A stretch of 64,000 nucleotides of DNA, taken from positions 81,186,910 through 81,250,909 of the forward strand of contig OX578137.1 of the NCBI GenBank assembly GCA_951213105.1, given 5' to 3'. This DNA is from Amaurobius ferox. Taxonomy: Eukaryota > Arthropoda > Arachnida > Araneae > Amaurobiidae. This document shows positions 12,681 through 24,689 of the stretch, piece by piece (position 1 is the stretch's first letter; every line of letters begins with the position of its first letter). Made by a program: the position numbers and the translations under genes. A model generated the notes under the pieces. That model did no database searches. It worked only from the letters and a program-made list of their open reading frames with translations, and was not told the origin of the DNA.

Positions 12681-13592
12681 TCTGATGTGGGCAGCACATG
12701 ACTTTCCTTATATAATGCAATGAATTTACTAATTTTACAGTTAAAAAAATGGTATTCTTATAGTAGATACTGATATCATTTCCAATATATTAAATTGTCT
12801 TCAATTAGTCGTCATTTTCATTGATTTAGAGTCATTTTATCCATTTTGCGAGATTTTCGTTAATTTTGTAGCATTTAAAAATATCGCCAAGTTGGCGGCA
12901 TTCCGCTAAATTCATCGCCAAATTCTCGCCAAGTGTTATGGACGGAGAAATAAATTATTCTTATAGCTGATAAATGACTATTGGCGTTCAAATACAAAAG
13001 TATTACTCAAAGTGTCTTTTCTCGTGAATGGAACGAGTTAGATCCACGAGAATGATGTCACCAAATTTATCGCATGATATTACATATGAACAGGGATCAT
13101 GTTTCTCAACAGTTAATATTTATTTGAAAAATGTGCAATATCTCGAGAACGGTTCATGCTGGCGTTCTAAAGTTTATGTCAATCGTTTTCTAAGGAAAAA
13201 TTACATAAGAAATTTCTATTTGCGTAACTTTATTAAAGGTTTTGATTTTTTGATGATTTTTTCAAAAATTCACTCAAAAACTTACGGGGGGTTCTGAACA
13301 TTCAATTGTGTTTTAAAACAGACTTCCAGTATTCACGGATTGTGATTTTTGTACCAAATTTCATTCGAATCGCTCCATTCGTTCGTGAGATATCTTCTCT
13401 ATAGAATCACTGACACACACACACACACACAATTACTTTCACACACACACATACACACGCAGGCATCACCTCAAAAATGTTTGATTCGTGAGCAGAGATG
13501 CTTGAAACGTGCTCTCCCGTCGAAAACACGAATTCGAATATTTCGACCCCGTCACAACATTTTCCTTATACATTATGTATATAAGGAAAGTA
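12681..13592 (+). mobile_element. A element, copy A3 (full length)
   Basis: It has the clean 5' end TCTGATGTGGGCAGCACATG, the subterminal arm CTTTCCTTATATAATGC, the TCGCCAA block (12830-12930), two interrupted CA runs (13412-13460) and the complete 3' hairpin (13558-13591). The frame at 13028-13297 is a read-through. Confidence 0.9.
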
Positions 13593-14410
13593 AAAAGATG
13601 GTTGTTGATACATTAAATTCTATTTAAATGTCCAAATACGTTAATAACATTAAAGTTGAGATTTGAACACTGAATTTAAATATAACACCATATTTTCAAA
13701 CATAATGCTGAAATTAAAGCAATTCCTTTAATAAAAAATATGAACTATTGTTTAAAAAACATAACATTCGATATGTCGTTAGAAAAAGTTCCAAGCAACA
13801 GTTACCATACTTACGAACTGTACAGGCAATTACATCTCAACCTGTTATCCCACCAGACGTCTCAAACATAGAATTTGCGTTACAGCAATGTCTTCCAACG
13901 TATCTGCGTTTAATACATGCATTAACAGTTCAACATGCATGCCATATTTAATAGTGACATCCCAAGTCCGGAAATTAGGTGGTAGAAATTTGATATGCGG
14001 AGGCAACGAGCGTATGTAATTATCCTCAGAGAAACTCATAGATTATAATTTGTATAATGGATATGATAATTTCATTGTTAAGTAATATAAATTAATTATT
14101 TTAACTAAGAATTTACTTTGAGTAAGAAATTATTCACTTTTATTGCATTATTTATAAATACGAGTGGTTATATGTGATGTCAGACAAAAATGTGAATTAG
14201 TTGTGGATAAGTGTTTAAAACCTAGTATTTAAATGCTAGCAAAGACAGGGAAAACAGTATTCCTAAACACTTTATTTTCAATATCACAGAAAACGTACGT
14301 TAGGGATATTTCTCAAAAGTTGGAAGACACTCAGATTAAAGAATCCTTGAACCCATTTCACGCGTATTATTCACTCTTCAGCATCAAAAGGATATTCTTT
14401 TTATTATTTT
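13593..14410. other. No confirmed gene; weak ORF pair
   Basis: Overlapping frames lie at 13748-13951 (plus) and 13845-14039 (minus). The minus frame contains IKFLPPNFRTWDV, faintly like the start of a retrotransposon gag, but too short to call. The rest is AT-rich. Confidence 0.25.
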
Positions 14411-14690
14411 TCTTCGACTCAAACGGCCCTACCTACCCAAAGATGTAAGGTAACTGTTTAGATTGACGGGAAATTGCCACCCAATTTAGAACGGGACTCA
14501 GTGCTGGTGGCATAGAGATAGACTGTACACTTTTCCCCCCACTAACAACCTTTCGGAAGGACTTCTGCACCCACATATTTAACGTACCCATATTCCGCTT
14601 GAACACGGGGGCAGTTTGGGCAGATCCGGAAATCGAATTCGGGCCGCCCGATTTCAATACTCGCACGCTAAGCACTGGGATGCCCCATCC
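14411..14690 (-). mobile_element. SINE S1, near-full copy (S1b)
   Basis: On the minus strand it has the tRNA-like head (ending at 14690, with 'ggatggggcatcccagtgct'), then the GCGGAATATGGGTA region, 'tccgaaaggttg', 'ccaatttag'-type words and the 3' 'ggtagg' end. It is clearly homologous to the copy at 23710 but diverged. Confidence 0.85.
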
Positions 14691-15302
14691 CTATCAAATA
14701 GACATTATCTGCATTGACAGAGAGAAACCTTGTTGTGTGTCTTAATTCTGCAAGTTCATTGACAATTTTAGATCATTAATAGAGCCAGATTCACATTTAC
14801 ATGTACTTTAGATCAGGCTGCATGAAGCTGCAATGGCTATGAATTCAAAAATACATTCCCTAAAATTTGGAAGATACTCCTATTGTAGATAGCAGCATCC
14901 ATTGATCGAATGGACTATTGCAGATGCCAGAAATCATTCCCTGAAGGCAGAGAATTCCGCTCTCGGAGAAGAAATCAAAAATCTTCTCCCGAGATCAATA
15001 CTATAAGTGTGCAAAGATTCTGTTTTCTTGATCACAGAACAGGTGCTTCTGGACGGTCTGGAAAGGCAAAAACATGCTAAAATATTATCATATGGATAAA
15101 TTGTAAAAACTGCTGCAAAATAGCATGAAATAAATTTTTTCGGTAAAAACACAACTACAAACAAATCAAAGTTAAAATCATTGTGTCCATAGATATTATA
15201 TACATAATGTTTTCACTGTGAAAGAAGTAAATGCATTGCAGTATAAAAGAACAGCTATGTGCTACCAACATCAAATTCTTTTTAATTGCAAAGATAAGAA
15301 AA
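14691..15302. other. No gene seen
   Basis: I found no family or motif that I can name. Confidence 0.4.
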
Positions 15303-16048
15303 TCTGATGTGGGCAACACATGACTTTCCTTATATAATGCAATGAATTTACCACTTTTACAGTTAAAAAAAATGTTATTCTTAGATACCTAATTCTTTCC
15401 ATGACATTGAATTTTTTTTCAATTAGTCGTCATTTTCATTGATATAGCGCCATTTTTATCCATTTGGCGAGATTTTTGTTAATTTGGCAACAATTAAAAA
15501 TGTCGCCAAGTTGGCGACATTCCACCAAATTCGTCGCCAAAATCTTGCCAAGCGTTATTGACGGAGAAATAAGTTATTCTTACAGCAGATAAATGACTAT
15601 TGGCGTTCATATACAAAAGTATTATTCAAAGTATCTTTTTTCATGAAAGTTACGTGCAAGATCCACGAGAATAATGTCACCAAATTTGTCGCATGGTATT
15701 ACATATGAAAAGTGAACATGTTTCTCAATAGGAAATATATTTTTTTTATTTTATATAACTTTTTGATAATTTTTTTGCAAAATGTGCAATATCTCGAGAC
15801 CGGTTCATGTTAGCGTTCTAAAATTTATGCCAATCGTTTTCTAATGAAAAATTGCATAAGAAATGTCTATTTGCGTAACTTTATTAGCGGTTTTGATTTT
15901 TTGACGATTTTTTCAAAATTTCACTCGAAAATTTAAGGGGGTTTTGAACATGCGATTGCGTATAAAAACAATAGGCTTCCAGTGTTTATGGATTGTAATT
16001 TTTGTGAAATTCATTCGTTTGTCAGTTATCGTCTCCACAGACTCACTG

Positions 16049-16087
<39 letters not shown>

Positions 16088-16091
16088 CTTT

Positions 16092-16123
<32 letters not shown>

Positions 16124-16276
16124 CTTTCACACACACACACACACAAACATCACTTCAAAAATGTTTGATTCGTGATCAGGGATGCTTGAAACGTGCTCTC
16201 CCGTCGAAAACTCGAATTCGAATTTTCGACCCCGTCACAATACTTTCCTTATACATTATGTATATAAGGAAAGTAA
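15303..16276 (+). mobile_element. A element, copy A4 (full length)
   Basis: Both ends are intact: TCTGATGTGGGCAACACATG at the start and the hairpin at 16241-16274. The microsatellite zone (16047-16145) is three CA runs separated by two TA runs and 'ctttcacac', so it has been amplified as a compound block. The frames at 15944, 15982 and 15913 (minus) are read-throughs of it. Confidence 0.9.
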
Positions 16277-16331
16277 TAACTATGCTATTTAAGGTAAGCA
16301 TACGCCTGTGAATAAATAGTAGTTTCACAAT

Positions 16332-16445
16332 CCTGAGAAATACACCCTGAACTCACGATACCGAGAAATACACCCAGACCTCAAAAGATCGGGAAATACA
16401 CCCTGACCTCACGAGACCGGGAAATACACACTGATTTCAGGAGAC
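16332..16445 (+). repeat. 28-29-bp tandem repeat, four units
   Basis: The units read approximately C(C/G)GGGAAATACACCCTGACC followed by TCACGAGAC. They start at 16332, 16361, 16390 and 16418. Drift between units is modest. Confidence 0.9.
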
Positions 16446-16774
16446 CTGATTTATGAATTTTGAATTTTAAATCGTAGTTTCTGTGTGCTCTTTCCCTGGC
16501 TGTTCGAAGCATAATCGGCGATTTCTAGAGAGTAATAGAATTACTTAACTTTTAGTTTTAAGACATAGTAAAACACAACTACTTTACAATAGTTCCAGAA
16601 CTTTGAAAATAAAGTGCAGAGAAAAAGATAAGCACTATCTGGTATAAATTTCTGCAAAATCACCAATCTCAATTTTTTTGCAAACATTTGTTTTTTGTTG
16701 TCTGAAGTGAAGTATGGATGCAAGCATGACCCAGCTTTTACAAGCAGTGATAAATCAGAAAGACTAGAATTTAG

Positions 16775-16846
16775 TTTTGATGAGTGAAGAATCAATGATT
16801 TTGATGAGTGAAGAATCAAGGATTTTGATGAGTGAAGGATGATGAG
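16775..16846 (+). repeat. 24-bp tandem repeat, three units
   Basis: The unit begins TTTTGATGAGTGAAGAATCA. The first two copies differ at one base and the third diverges at its end. The minus-strand frame with repeated ILHSSKSL-type segments is a read-through. Confidence 0.9.
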
Positions 16847-16904
16847 GGAAGGTGTGCAAGGCATACCTTCTAGTACATAAGAGATATACTTCTCTCTGTT
16901 TGTC

Positions 16905-17325
16905 TATAACGCTTGGTGATGCATTTGGCAAACTTAGCGAATAATTTAGCAAAGTATTTCCATCTTGGCAATATTTCGCCCCAGATTGAGAAAATGTGGT
17001 AAAAATTGTAAAAATTACGTGAAATTAATGAAAATTACGTCTAATTGATGACGTAATTATTAAGATATTTTTATATATGGACTATATCGGTTATAGAGGA
17101 TGCTATCAATATTGATGATTGTTTATTCAGAGTTGCGCGAAGCATAAGTTAATTGAGTATTTTGAAACAGTTTTACATGTTGTCATCCGGAAAATCACCA
17201 AATGCATAATTCAACGATAAAAACACAACGCCGTGGATCTTATACATTATTTTTTGACTGTAAAACTAGTAAATTCATTACATTATATAAGGAAAATCAT
17301 GTGATGCCCGCATCAGATTTTTTAT
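16905..17325 (-). mobile_element. A element 5' part, variant subfamily A' (A5)
   Basis: The minus-strand copy ends at 17325 with the reverse of TCTGATGCGGGCATCACATG. It carries a 5' block with the words 'gatgctatcaatattgat' and 'atggactatat'. This block also occurs at 22140-22210 and 59200-59240 but is absent from standard A copies. The 3' half is missing. Confidence 0.75.
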
Positions 17326-18941
17326 TATAGAAAAATGTATATGGTCTTTAGTCCACAAATAATTAAAATAGATCATGCAGAAAATGTTCTTCAAATGCAG
17401 AAATTCCGCAGTTTTTAATGTAGTGATTATATGAAGTGACTAATGTAGTGACTAATGTAGTGACTGTAGTGACTATAGTGACTATATGTAGATTCTCAAT
17501 TTTTTTGTGAAAATATAGGTATGTTTGCTTTTGAAATCGGTTGATATACGTAATATTGCTGATTGTAAAGAAATACCTTATTTTTAAAGATTATTTAAGA
17601 CGTCAGTTTGAATGAACTGTTTAACTTTTTTAAATGTAAAAGCTCAAATTTCTGGTATTCTAGTGGCACTTTCGTAAAATCTGACTATCCCAATGTCTCA
17701 TTCAAATGTTTCTTATATCATAGACATTTACAAGATAATGAATATATCTTCCGAAAATTAATAAATATAATAAAGTATAATAAATTACATATATACGGAG
17801 TCTCGATGGCCTTTTATTCTCTACTTTGCTCAATGTGTAGCGGCGTAGCATTGTAAATGAACGTTAAAGAATAACTCAAAGATAATGTTCAAAGAAAACT
17901 ATATGTTTAAAAAACACACATATTTTTAAATAATGTTTATAGAATATGAAATTTTGTAATATCACCTAATAACAAATGCAATCACAAACTTTGAGTGTTA
18001 TAAAAGTGTAAGCCCAGAATCAAAGTTAATGAGATATTTGCCAAAATGTCACATTTTTATTGACTTAACTCACTATGTTTCAAAGGTGGGTTCAAAGAAA
18101 CTTTTACTTTACTTTCCCAAACATATCACTTCTGTACGCTCCTTCTTTGTGTAACGTCAATCTATTGTATCTTTAAGCTGATGTTTATTTTTACTTTTTC
18201 AGCGAACTTAGGTTTGTGAAATGTTTTTACTTTTCTTTGGTTGATTGAAAAAGCCCCCTTTTCTAAGGAGAACAATTTCAGTATCTGACAATAGCTAAAT
18301 ATTTGAATTTCTTCTGTGCATTCATTTTATTTTAAATACCGTCTTGAAAAAAATATAAAATAAATTATGTTTAGCTTTTAAAAATGAGAATTTAAATAAA
18401 AAAATGACATTCTGAAATTGATCCACTTACAAATGCGTTTTATGTAGTTTTTTCACCATAGTAAACGAAACGGATAATCTGAAAGATTCGCTTTCATACT
18501 GTTGGTTATTAACAGCAGAGCGAAAGTTTACCTCCCCTTTTCTCCGATAAAAAAATCTGCTATATTTCAATGTATTAATCAATAAACGCCATGTTTAGAC
18601 CTATTAAATAACAATTTGTTTCTGTCAGAACTATAGAGAAACCCGAGAAAAAATACAACATGGTACAATTGTAACAATTGTCCTTACCACCACCACACAA
18701 TCTCCGGAATTACAATAAATGTCATTAACATCGTCTTAAGGGCAGTTCTTCTGGATACAAATATTGAGCATTTAACTTTCGATTTGTGAACGCTAGCAGA
18801 TTAAACAATTTTTTAACACATGTTAGAAAAATTTTCTCATGAATTTCTTTATTTTATGTGTTCGCATATGTTCGACGTATAAACAAAACTTATTTTTATT
18901 TCTTTTATCCGTGTTCATTATGATCTTTGTAAAATACATGG

Positions 18942-18942
<1 letters not shown>
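17326..18942. other. No gene seen
   Basis: A short GTGACT-type simple repeat lies at 17425-17485. The rest is AT-rich and without a recognised family. Confidence 0.4.

Positions 18943-18979
<37 letters not shown>
18943..18979. repeat. (AT)n microsatellite
   Basis: An uninterrupted AT run of about 37 bases. Confidence 0.95.
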
Positions 18980-18983
<4 letters not shown>

Positions 18984-19003
18984 ACAAAAGATGCTCTTTA
19001 TTG

Positions 19004-19761
19004 CTTTCCTTATATACATAATGCAGAAGGAAAATATTGTGACGGGGTCAAAAATTCGAATTCGAATTTTCGACTAGAGAGCACATTTCAAGCATCCCTG
19101 ATCATGAATCGAACATTTTTGAAGTGATGTGTGTGTGAAAGCATGTTTGTTTGTGTGTGTGTGTGAAAATATGTTGTTTGTTTGTGTGAAAGTATTTGTG
19201 TGTGTGTGTGTGAAAGAATGTGCGTGTGTGTGCGTGTCAGTGAGTCTGTGGAGACGATAACTGACGAACAAATAGAGCGATTCGAACGAAATTTGGAGCA
19301 AAATCACAATCCGTAATATTTCCTATTGAGAAACATGTTCACTTCTTTTCATATTTAATATACCGTGCGATAAATTTGGTGACATCATTCTCGTGGATCT
19401 AGTTCATTCCATTCATGAAAAAATATACTTTGAGGTATACTTTGTATTTGAACGCCAATAGTCTTTTATCTGCTGTAAGAATAACTTTTTTCTCCATCCA
19501 TAACACTTGGCGAGATATCGGCGACGAATTTGGTGGAATCTCGCCAGCTTGGCGAATTTTTTAAATGTTGCTAAATTAACGAAAAACTCGCCAAGTGGAT
19601 AAAAAGGACGTTAAATCAATGAAAATGACGACTAATTGACGAAACTTCAATATCTTGGAAATAATATAAATATCCACTATAAAAATAATATATTTTTTTT
19701 ACTGTAAAAGTAGTAAATTCATTGCATTATATAAGGAAAGTCATGTGCTGCTCACATCAGA
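19004..19761 (-). mobile_element. A element, copy A6, internally deleted
   Basis: Both ends are present on the minus strand: the hairpin at 19004-19034 and the 5' end near 19761. The middle is short: sequence jumps from 'caaaatcacaatccgtaat' to 'atttcctattgagaaacatg' (about 19318), so the block with 'ctcgagaacggttcatg' is deleted. The TG zone is a compound of TG runs, TGTTTG and GAAAG words. Confidence 0.85.
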
Positions 19762-19984
19762 TTTTTTTTAAATGTCAATGGACATGAAAGTAACATAAAA
19801 CTCGGATACGATTGTAACATGTAACGATTGTCTCTAATAATTTTGTTTTGTTTTATTCATACTGTACTGTACATTCCTTTCAACTATATCTCGAATATGG
19901 GTCTCTACTCGACATTCTTCTCCATTTGTATTACACAGTGCTTAGTTCTACTTATAGCACAATTGTTTTAGTTTAGATTTTGTG

Positions 19985-20290
19985 TACCATTTCGTAAAGA
20001 CAGACAAGTTATTTTTTTCCAATCCTAATTAAATTTTATCAGCATCACGGTAATCCACAAGTGATCTATCTAACAAATTTTGTGAAATTTGGTCTATCAG
20101 TTCTTCAGCTAGAGTGGATACATACATTGCACATGCAGATATACAAGAATAAATAAACACACTGATACCAAGTCAACACACTAAAAATATGTTTTTTGGC
20201 TTAGAATGTTCAAAGCCAGTAGATTCTTGAAAAACCAGAGTTTCGACATTTGACACGATTCCAATACTTTAACATGCATTGTAGCACAGT
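19985..20290 (+). mobile_element. B element, 3' part (B3)
   Basis: It shares with the B copy at 45367 the words 'atctatc.aac.aattttgtgaaatt.ggtc', 'tcagctagagtggatac' and the 3' segment ending in 'cacgattccaatac'. The 5' half and the terminal hairpin are not recognisable. Confidence 0.7.
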
Positions 20291-20524
20291 GGCGGCTCAT
20301 GATTTCTGGAATGGTTGGAGCAGATTCAGTGGCGGGATTACCCCTCATCCTCCCCAGATGAACAGATCAACAGATTTACCAACTATAGGCACCGACCCGA
20401 ACGAACATCATTAAAACACATCGCGCTTCTGGCACAAGTATTGTCAAATATTATCTAAAAATATCTAAATGAGTCTGATAAATTCATCAATTGATAATAC
20501 TAATAACCCATTCAAACGATAACT

Positions 20525-20736
20525 GTAAGTAAAGCAGTACTTCACTGGTGGTATTGTAAGTAAAGCAGTACTTCACTGGTGGTATTGTAAGTAAAGCAGT
20601 ACTTCACTGGTGGTATTGTAAGTAAAGCAGTACTTCACTGGTGGTATTGTAAGTAAAGCAGTACTTCATTGGTGGTATTGTAAGTAAAGCAGTATTTCAC
20701 TGGTGGTATTGAAAGTAAAGCAGTACTTCACTGGTG
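20525..20736 (+). repeat. 31-bp minisatellite, about 6.8 units
   Basis: The unit is GTAAGTAAAGCAGTACTTCA followed by CTGGTGGTATT. Seven starts lie at 20525, 20556, 20587, 20618, 20649, 20680 and 20711, with single-base changes in the last three. The units are contiguous without spacers. Confidence 0.97.
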
Positions 20737-21948
20737 TCACCTGACGAGCCTCCAATGTTGTAGAGAAAGTAACAAACGGAGTTAAAATAATAAAACAAAA
20801 GCTTTACTTCCATTTAGGCTGACTATATGGATCCACATCTGATATAATTTTGAATGTGAGCTAGTAAATACTAGTTAAACTCTCATTTGACATTCAGCTT
20901 GTAGTTGATCTCATTAAAGAGGAAAACCCCTACGTTTCAGAAAGGACCGCGTATCTTTGTGGTGTTATTCTTTTTGCAATTTATTGTTATTTCAAGAAGT
21001 CCTTTGAATTCAGCGTTTAAATTAGTTTTATTTATTTATTTACCATTTGTAATCGTTGCGTATCCATATACTCTAAAGTTCTCTTGAATGTTGGGATACT
21101 AAATGGAATGAAACCTGTAATGTTAAGTATTTATTCTGCTAAACTCAATTTTGCTCAAAATTTTTTTTGTGTTCAAATAGCAACATGCAAACATTCAGGA
21201 CTTACAAACGGTCATATCAAATAATGATTCAAATACTTCCCTATTACGCTTAATAAACTATTTGTTATGGTAAATCAGCAATTTACAAACATTCTGTAAA
21301 AAATGTATTTTAATTTAATGTAATATTTTGTGTAGCTAAAAATACATTGCAAAGAAGATCATGGTAAATATATGCATGGCATTAAATATTGATAAAATAG
21401 CTATAATATCAAAATTTAATAAAAAAATAAATAAGTAAATAAATATAATCATTAAACTGTTTTTTTTCATAAAGCTTAACTAATATGTAAAATAAAAACG
21501 ATTTTGAAAGAAAAGTGTATAACAATCTTTAAAGCGTGATTTTAAGAAAACTATTGATGCAGATATAAAAATATGTGCTGCATTAATTAATATAAATATA
21601 ATGAGTTGATATATTATTATGCTTCATCAAAACCACCTGAAAGGATTATGGATGTTTTGTACTCAAAAACATCTTTTGACATTTAACGCCTTTTCGTTGT
21701 TAAGGAATAAAAGTGACAAAAGCATTAAACAGCAGTTTAAATATTTCCAAATATGGCACTGAATTATTTTTTAATAATATAGTGAATGGATGTGTTACAA
21801 TTTTTTGTTTAGAACTAACTGCATGGAACTTATATCCAATCCAGTTTTGATTCAATGAATTTCGCTGGCCTAACAACAATCTATAAGATATGCTGTTGAG
21901 ACTTCATTCTAATCTTCTATATTAAGTGCCCACTCCTAATATAAAAAA
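20737..21948. other. No gene seen
   Basis: This is AT-rich sequence. 21770-21930 resembles 24030-24230 (words 'gtggatg..t.tta', 'ggaacttatatccaatc' or close variants, 'ctacatt.agtg'), so part of this stretch is a dispersed repeat that flanks A7 on both sides. Confidence 0.4.
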
Positions 21949-23693
21949 CTCTCATTTGTGCAACACATGACTTTCCTTATAGAATGCAATAAATTTACTT
22001 CTTCAACAGCCAAAAAACAATGTGTAAGATTCACGATACTGTGTTTTTATCTTTGAATTGTACATTTGGCGATTTTCCGGATAACAACATGTAATACTAT
22101 TTCAAAGTACCCAATTAACTTATATTTCACACACCTCTAAATTAACAATTATCAACATTGATAGCATCCTAAATAAGCGTTATAGTCCATATATTAAAAT
22201 ATTTTAGTAATTAATACATCGACTAGCCGTCATTTTCATTAATTTAGAGTTATTTTTGTAATTTTGACGAAAATTTCGTCAATATATCGTCATGTTGCCG
22301 ATACTTTGCTAGACTATTTGTCAGGTTTGCCAAATACTTCACCAAGTGCTACAAACAAACGGAGATAGAGCATTTCTTGCATATCAAAATGTATGCCCGT
22401 CATATGACGGAAATCAGAATTTATGAAACATTACTTCTATTTTGGAATCATTTTTTTAATTTGGCGACATTCTTGTAATATTGGCAACATTTGAAAAAGT
22501 CTCCAAATTGGCGTCATGCCGCTAAATTTCTCGCCAAGAGTTGCGGATGGATGAACGGACGGAAAAATGGGTTATTCTTATAGTCTAATTTTATGTTCTT
22601 TCCAAGCTATTGAACTTGCATCAATTAGTCATCATTTCATTGAATAAGCGTCAGTTTCATCAATTTTGTCAATTGGGTGACATTTTCGTCAATTTAGAAA
22701 CATTCAATAAAGTCACCAAGTTGGAGATATTTCGAAAAATGCGTCACCAAAATTTATCTAAACGTTACGGACGGAAAAGTAGGTTATTCGTATAGTACTC
22801 GTAGATTCTTATATTTTTTCTACGATATTGAATTTTCGTCAATTGTTCGTCATTTTCATTGATTTAGCGTCGTTTTTATCAAATTCGAGACATTTTTAGT
22901 AATTTGGCAATATTTTAAACAGTCACCAAATTCGCGGTGTTCCGTCAAATTCGTCGCCAAAATCTCGCCAAGCGTTATGGGCGGAGAAATGGGTCATTAT
23001 TATAGCAGATAAATGAATATTGTCGTCCAACAATGAAAGTATTATCCAAAGTACATTTTCCCGTGAATGGAACGAGCTAAATCCATGAAAATAAGGTCAC
23101 CAACTTTATCGCTTGATATTACATATGAAAAGTGAACGCATTTTACAATAGTTAATCTTTTTTTTTAATTTATGTTATATTTTAATAAATTTATTTGAAA
23201 AAATTTCAATATCTCTGGAAATGTTCATGCTAAGGTTCAAAAGTTTATTTCAATTTTTTTTATTCAAAATTACATGAGAATTGACTATTTGCGTAATTGT
23301 TTGAAAGGTATTGATTTTTGAATGATTTTTTCAAAATTTCACTAGAAAATTTAGTGGAGTTCTGATCTTTCATTTGGGTTTAAAAACAATAGACTTCCAG
23401 CATTCTCAGATTGTAACTAATGCCGTTCGATTTTGTAACTAATGCCGTTCGAATTGTTTCAATCGTTTGTTAGATATCGTGTCCATAGAATCACAGACAC
23501 ACACACACACACACAGACACACACCACAAACAAACACATGCACACACACATATACACAGACATCACCTCAAAAACGTTTGATTCGTGTTCAGGGCTGCTT
23601 GAATCGTGCTCTCCCGTCGAAAACTCAAATTCGAATTTTCTACCCCATCACAATACTTCCCTTATACATTATACTATGTATATAAGGAAAGTA
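21949..23693 (+). mobile_element. A element, long copy with A' block and repeated internal units (A7)
   Basis: The 5' end is drifted but retains CAACACATGACTTTCCTTAT. It carries the A' block (22090-22220). The segment with 'gtcattttcattgatttagcg', TCGCCAA words and 'gttatggacgga.aaat.ggttatt' is then repeated about three times in tandem (roughly 22430-22585, 22590-22795, 22800-23010). The normal body follows, with a CA zone at 23495-23555 and the 3' hairpin at 23655-23692. At about 1.74 kb it is the longest uninterrupted copy. Confidence 0.85.
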
Positions 23694-23709
23694 ATACACA
23701 TACATTCCT

Positions 23710-24000
23710 GGGGCGCGGTAGCCCATTGGTTAGCGCGCTGGAGTTGCACTCGGTAGGCCCGGGTTCGATTCCAGCCACTGCCAAAACTGCCGCCGTGTTC
23801 ACGCGGAGTACAATCACGTTAAACATGTGGGTCCGTAAGTCCTTCCGAGAGGTTAGTGGTAGGGGAAGGAGGGTACGGTCCCTGTGGATGCCTCCCCCAC
23901 TGGGTTCCGGTCCAAATTGGGTGGCTCTTCCCGGCCGTCCAAACAGTTACATTACACCTTTCTGGTAGGTCGGACAGTCTGGGTCTCAACAACAACAACA
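23710..24000 (+). mobile_element. SINE S1, full reference copy (S1c)
   Basis: The tRNA-derived head has box A TAGCCCATTGG (23719-23729) and box B GGGTTCGATTCC (23761-23772). The body holds 'aacatgtgggtccgtaag', 'ccaaattgggtggctcttcc' and 'ggtaggtcggacagtctggg', then an (AAC)n tail. It is flanked by a perfect 14-bp target-site duplication ACACATACATTCCT at 23696-23709 and 24001-24014. The frames at 23606-23968 and 23856-24107 are read-throughs. It landed right behind the 3' end of A7. Confidence 0.95.
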
Positions 24001-24611
24001 ACACATACATTCCTTTTCAGTCGGAATGTAGATATAGATGTTATATAGATTTTACTAATATAGTGGATGTATATGTTATACTTTTTCGTACAGACCTTAC
24101 TGTATAGAACTTATATCCAATCAGTGTTTGATGCTATGAACTTCGATGGCGATCTATCCGTTTAGCTGATGTGACGTAATTCTAATATTCTACATTCAGT
24201 GTCCTTTGTTAATATAAAAATCCTTCTATTTCTTCTTAATCGGTAGGGAGATAATGTTATATAAATTTTAAAAATACATTAAATTATTGTAAAACCCATA
24301 ACATGATGATTAGGGACGAATGAAGGTTTGATGTTTTGAAACACAAAATGAGAAATCAGAAAAAAACGGTTTTTGTATAATTTTTCCTAAATTTTAACAT
24401 GTTCCTCAAATTGCGTTATATTTTCAGCTTGATGGATGAATTGAATGTAGATGCCCAGGCATATGACGCACTTACCTCATGACTGCGTGATGAAAAATTA
24501 TATTTTATTGTAAAATAGAAAAGTCATTGAACATGTCAGATTTTGTAGACAACGCTTTAATCATTTTTTCAAGTACAACATTTTTCGACGCTAACCTCGT
24601 ACATTACATAA

Positions 24612-24616
<5 letters not shown>
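24001..24616. other. Repeat-like AT-rich DNA, no gene
   Basis: 24020-24230 is similar to 21770-21930 (see that entry). The remainder has no recognised feature. Confidence 0.35.

Positions 24617-24687
<71 letters not shown>
24617..24687. repeat. (AT)n microsatellite
   Basis: An uninterrupted run of about 71 bases. Confidence 0.95.

Positions 24688-24689
<2 letters not shown>

Noticed and set aside
12681..13592. A elements as canonical Helitrons
   Set aside because: The 3' end lacks CTRR and the hairpin is terminal; only the Helentron-like reading remains open.
12681..13592. A elements as ordinary MITEs with terminal inverted repeats
   Set aside because: The inverted arm is about 20 bases inside the 5' end but at the very 3' end, so the repeats are not symmetrical, and no consistent target duplication was visible.
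13845..14039. Retrotransposon gag fragment
   Set aside because: Only a short phrase resembles gag and nothing else of such an element is nearby.
15913..16311. Frames rich in Cys-Val or Thr-His
   Set aside because: Translations of CA/TG runs in A elements; the same holds for frames at 3594, 13349, 19074, 23442, 27789, 31923, 39875, 44044 and 58004.
20525..20736. Regular 31-bp repeats resembling a CRISPR array
   Set aside because: The units are directly contiguous with no variable spacers and the genome is eukaryotic; it is a minisatellite.
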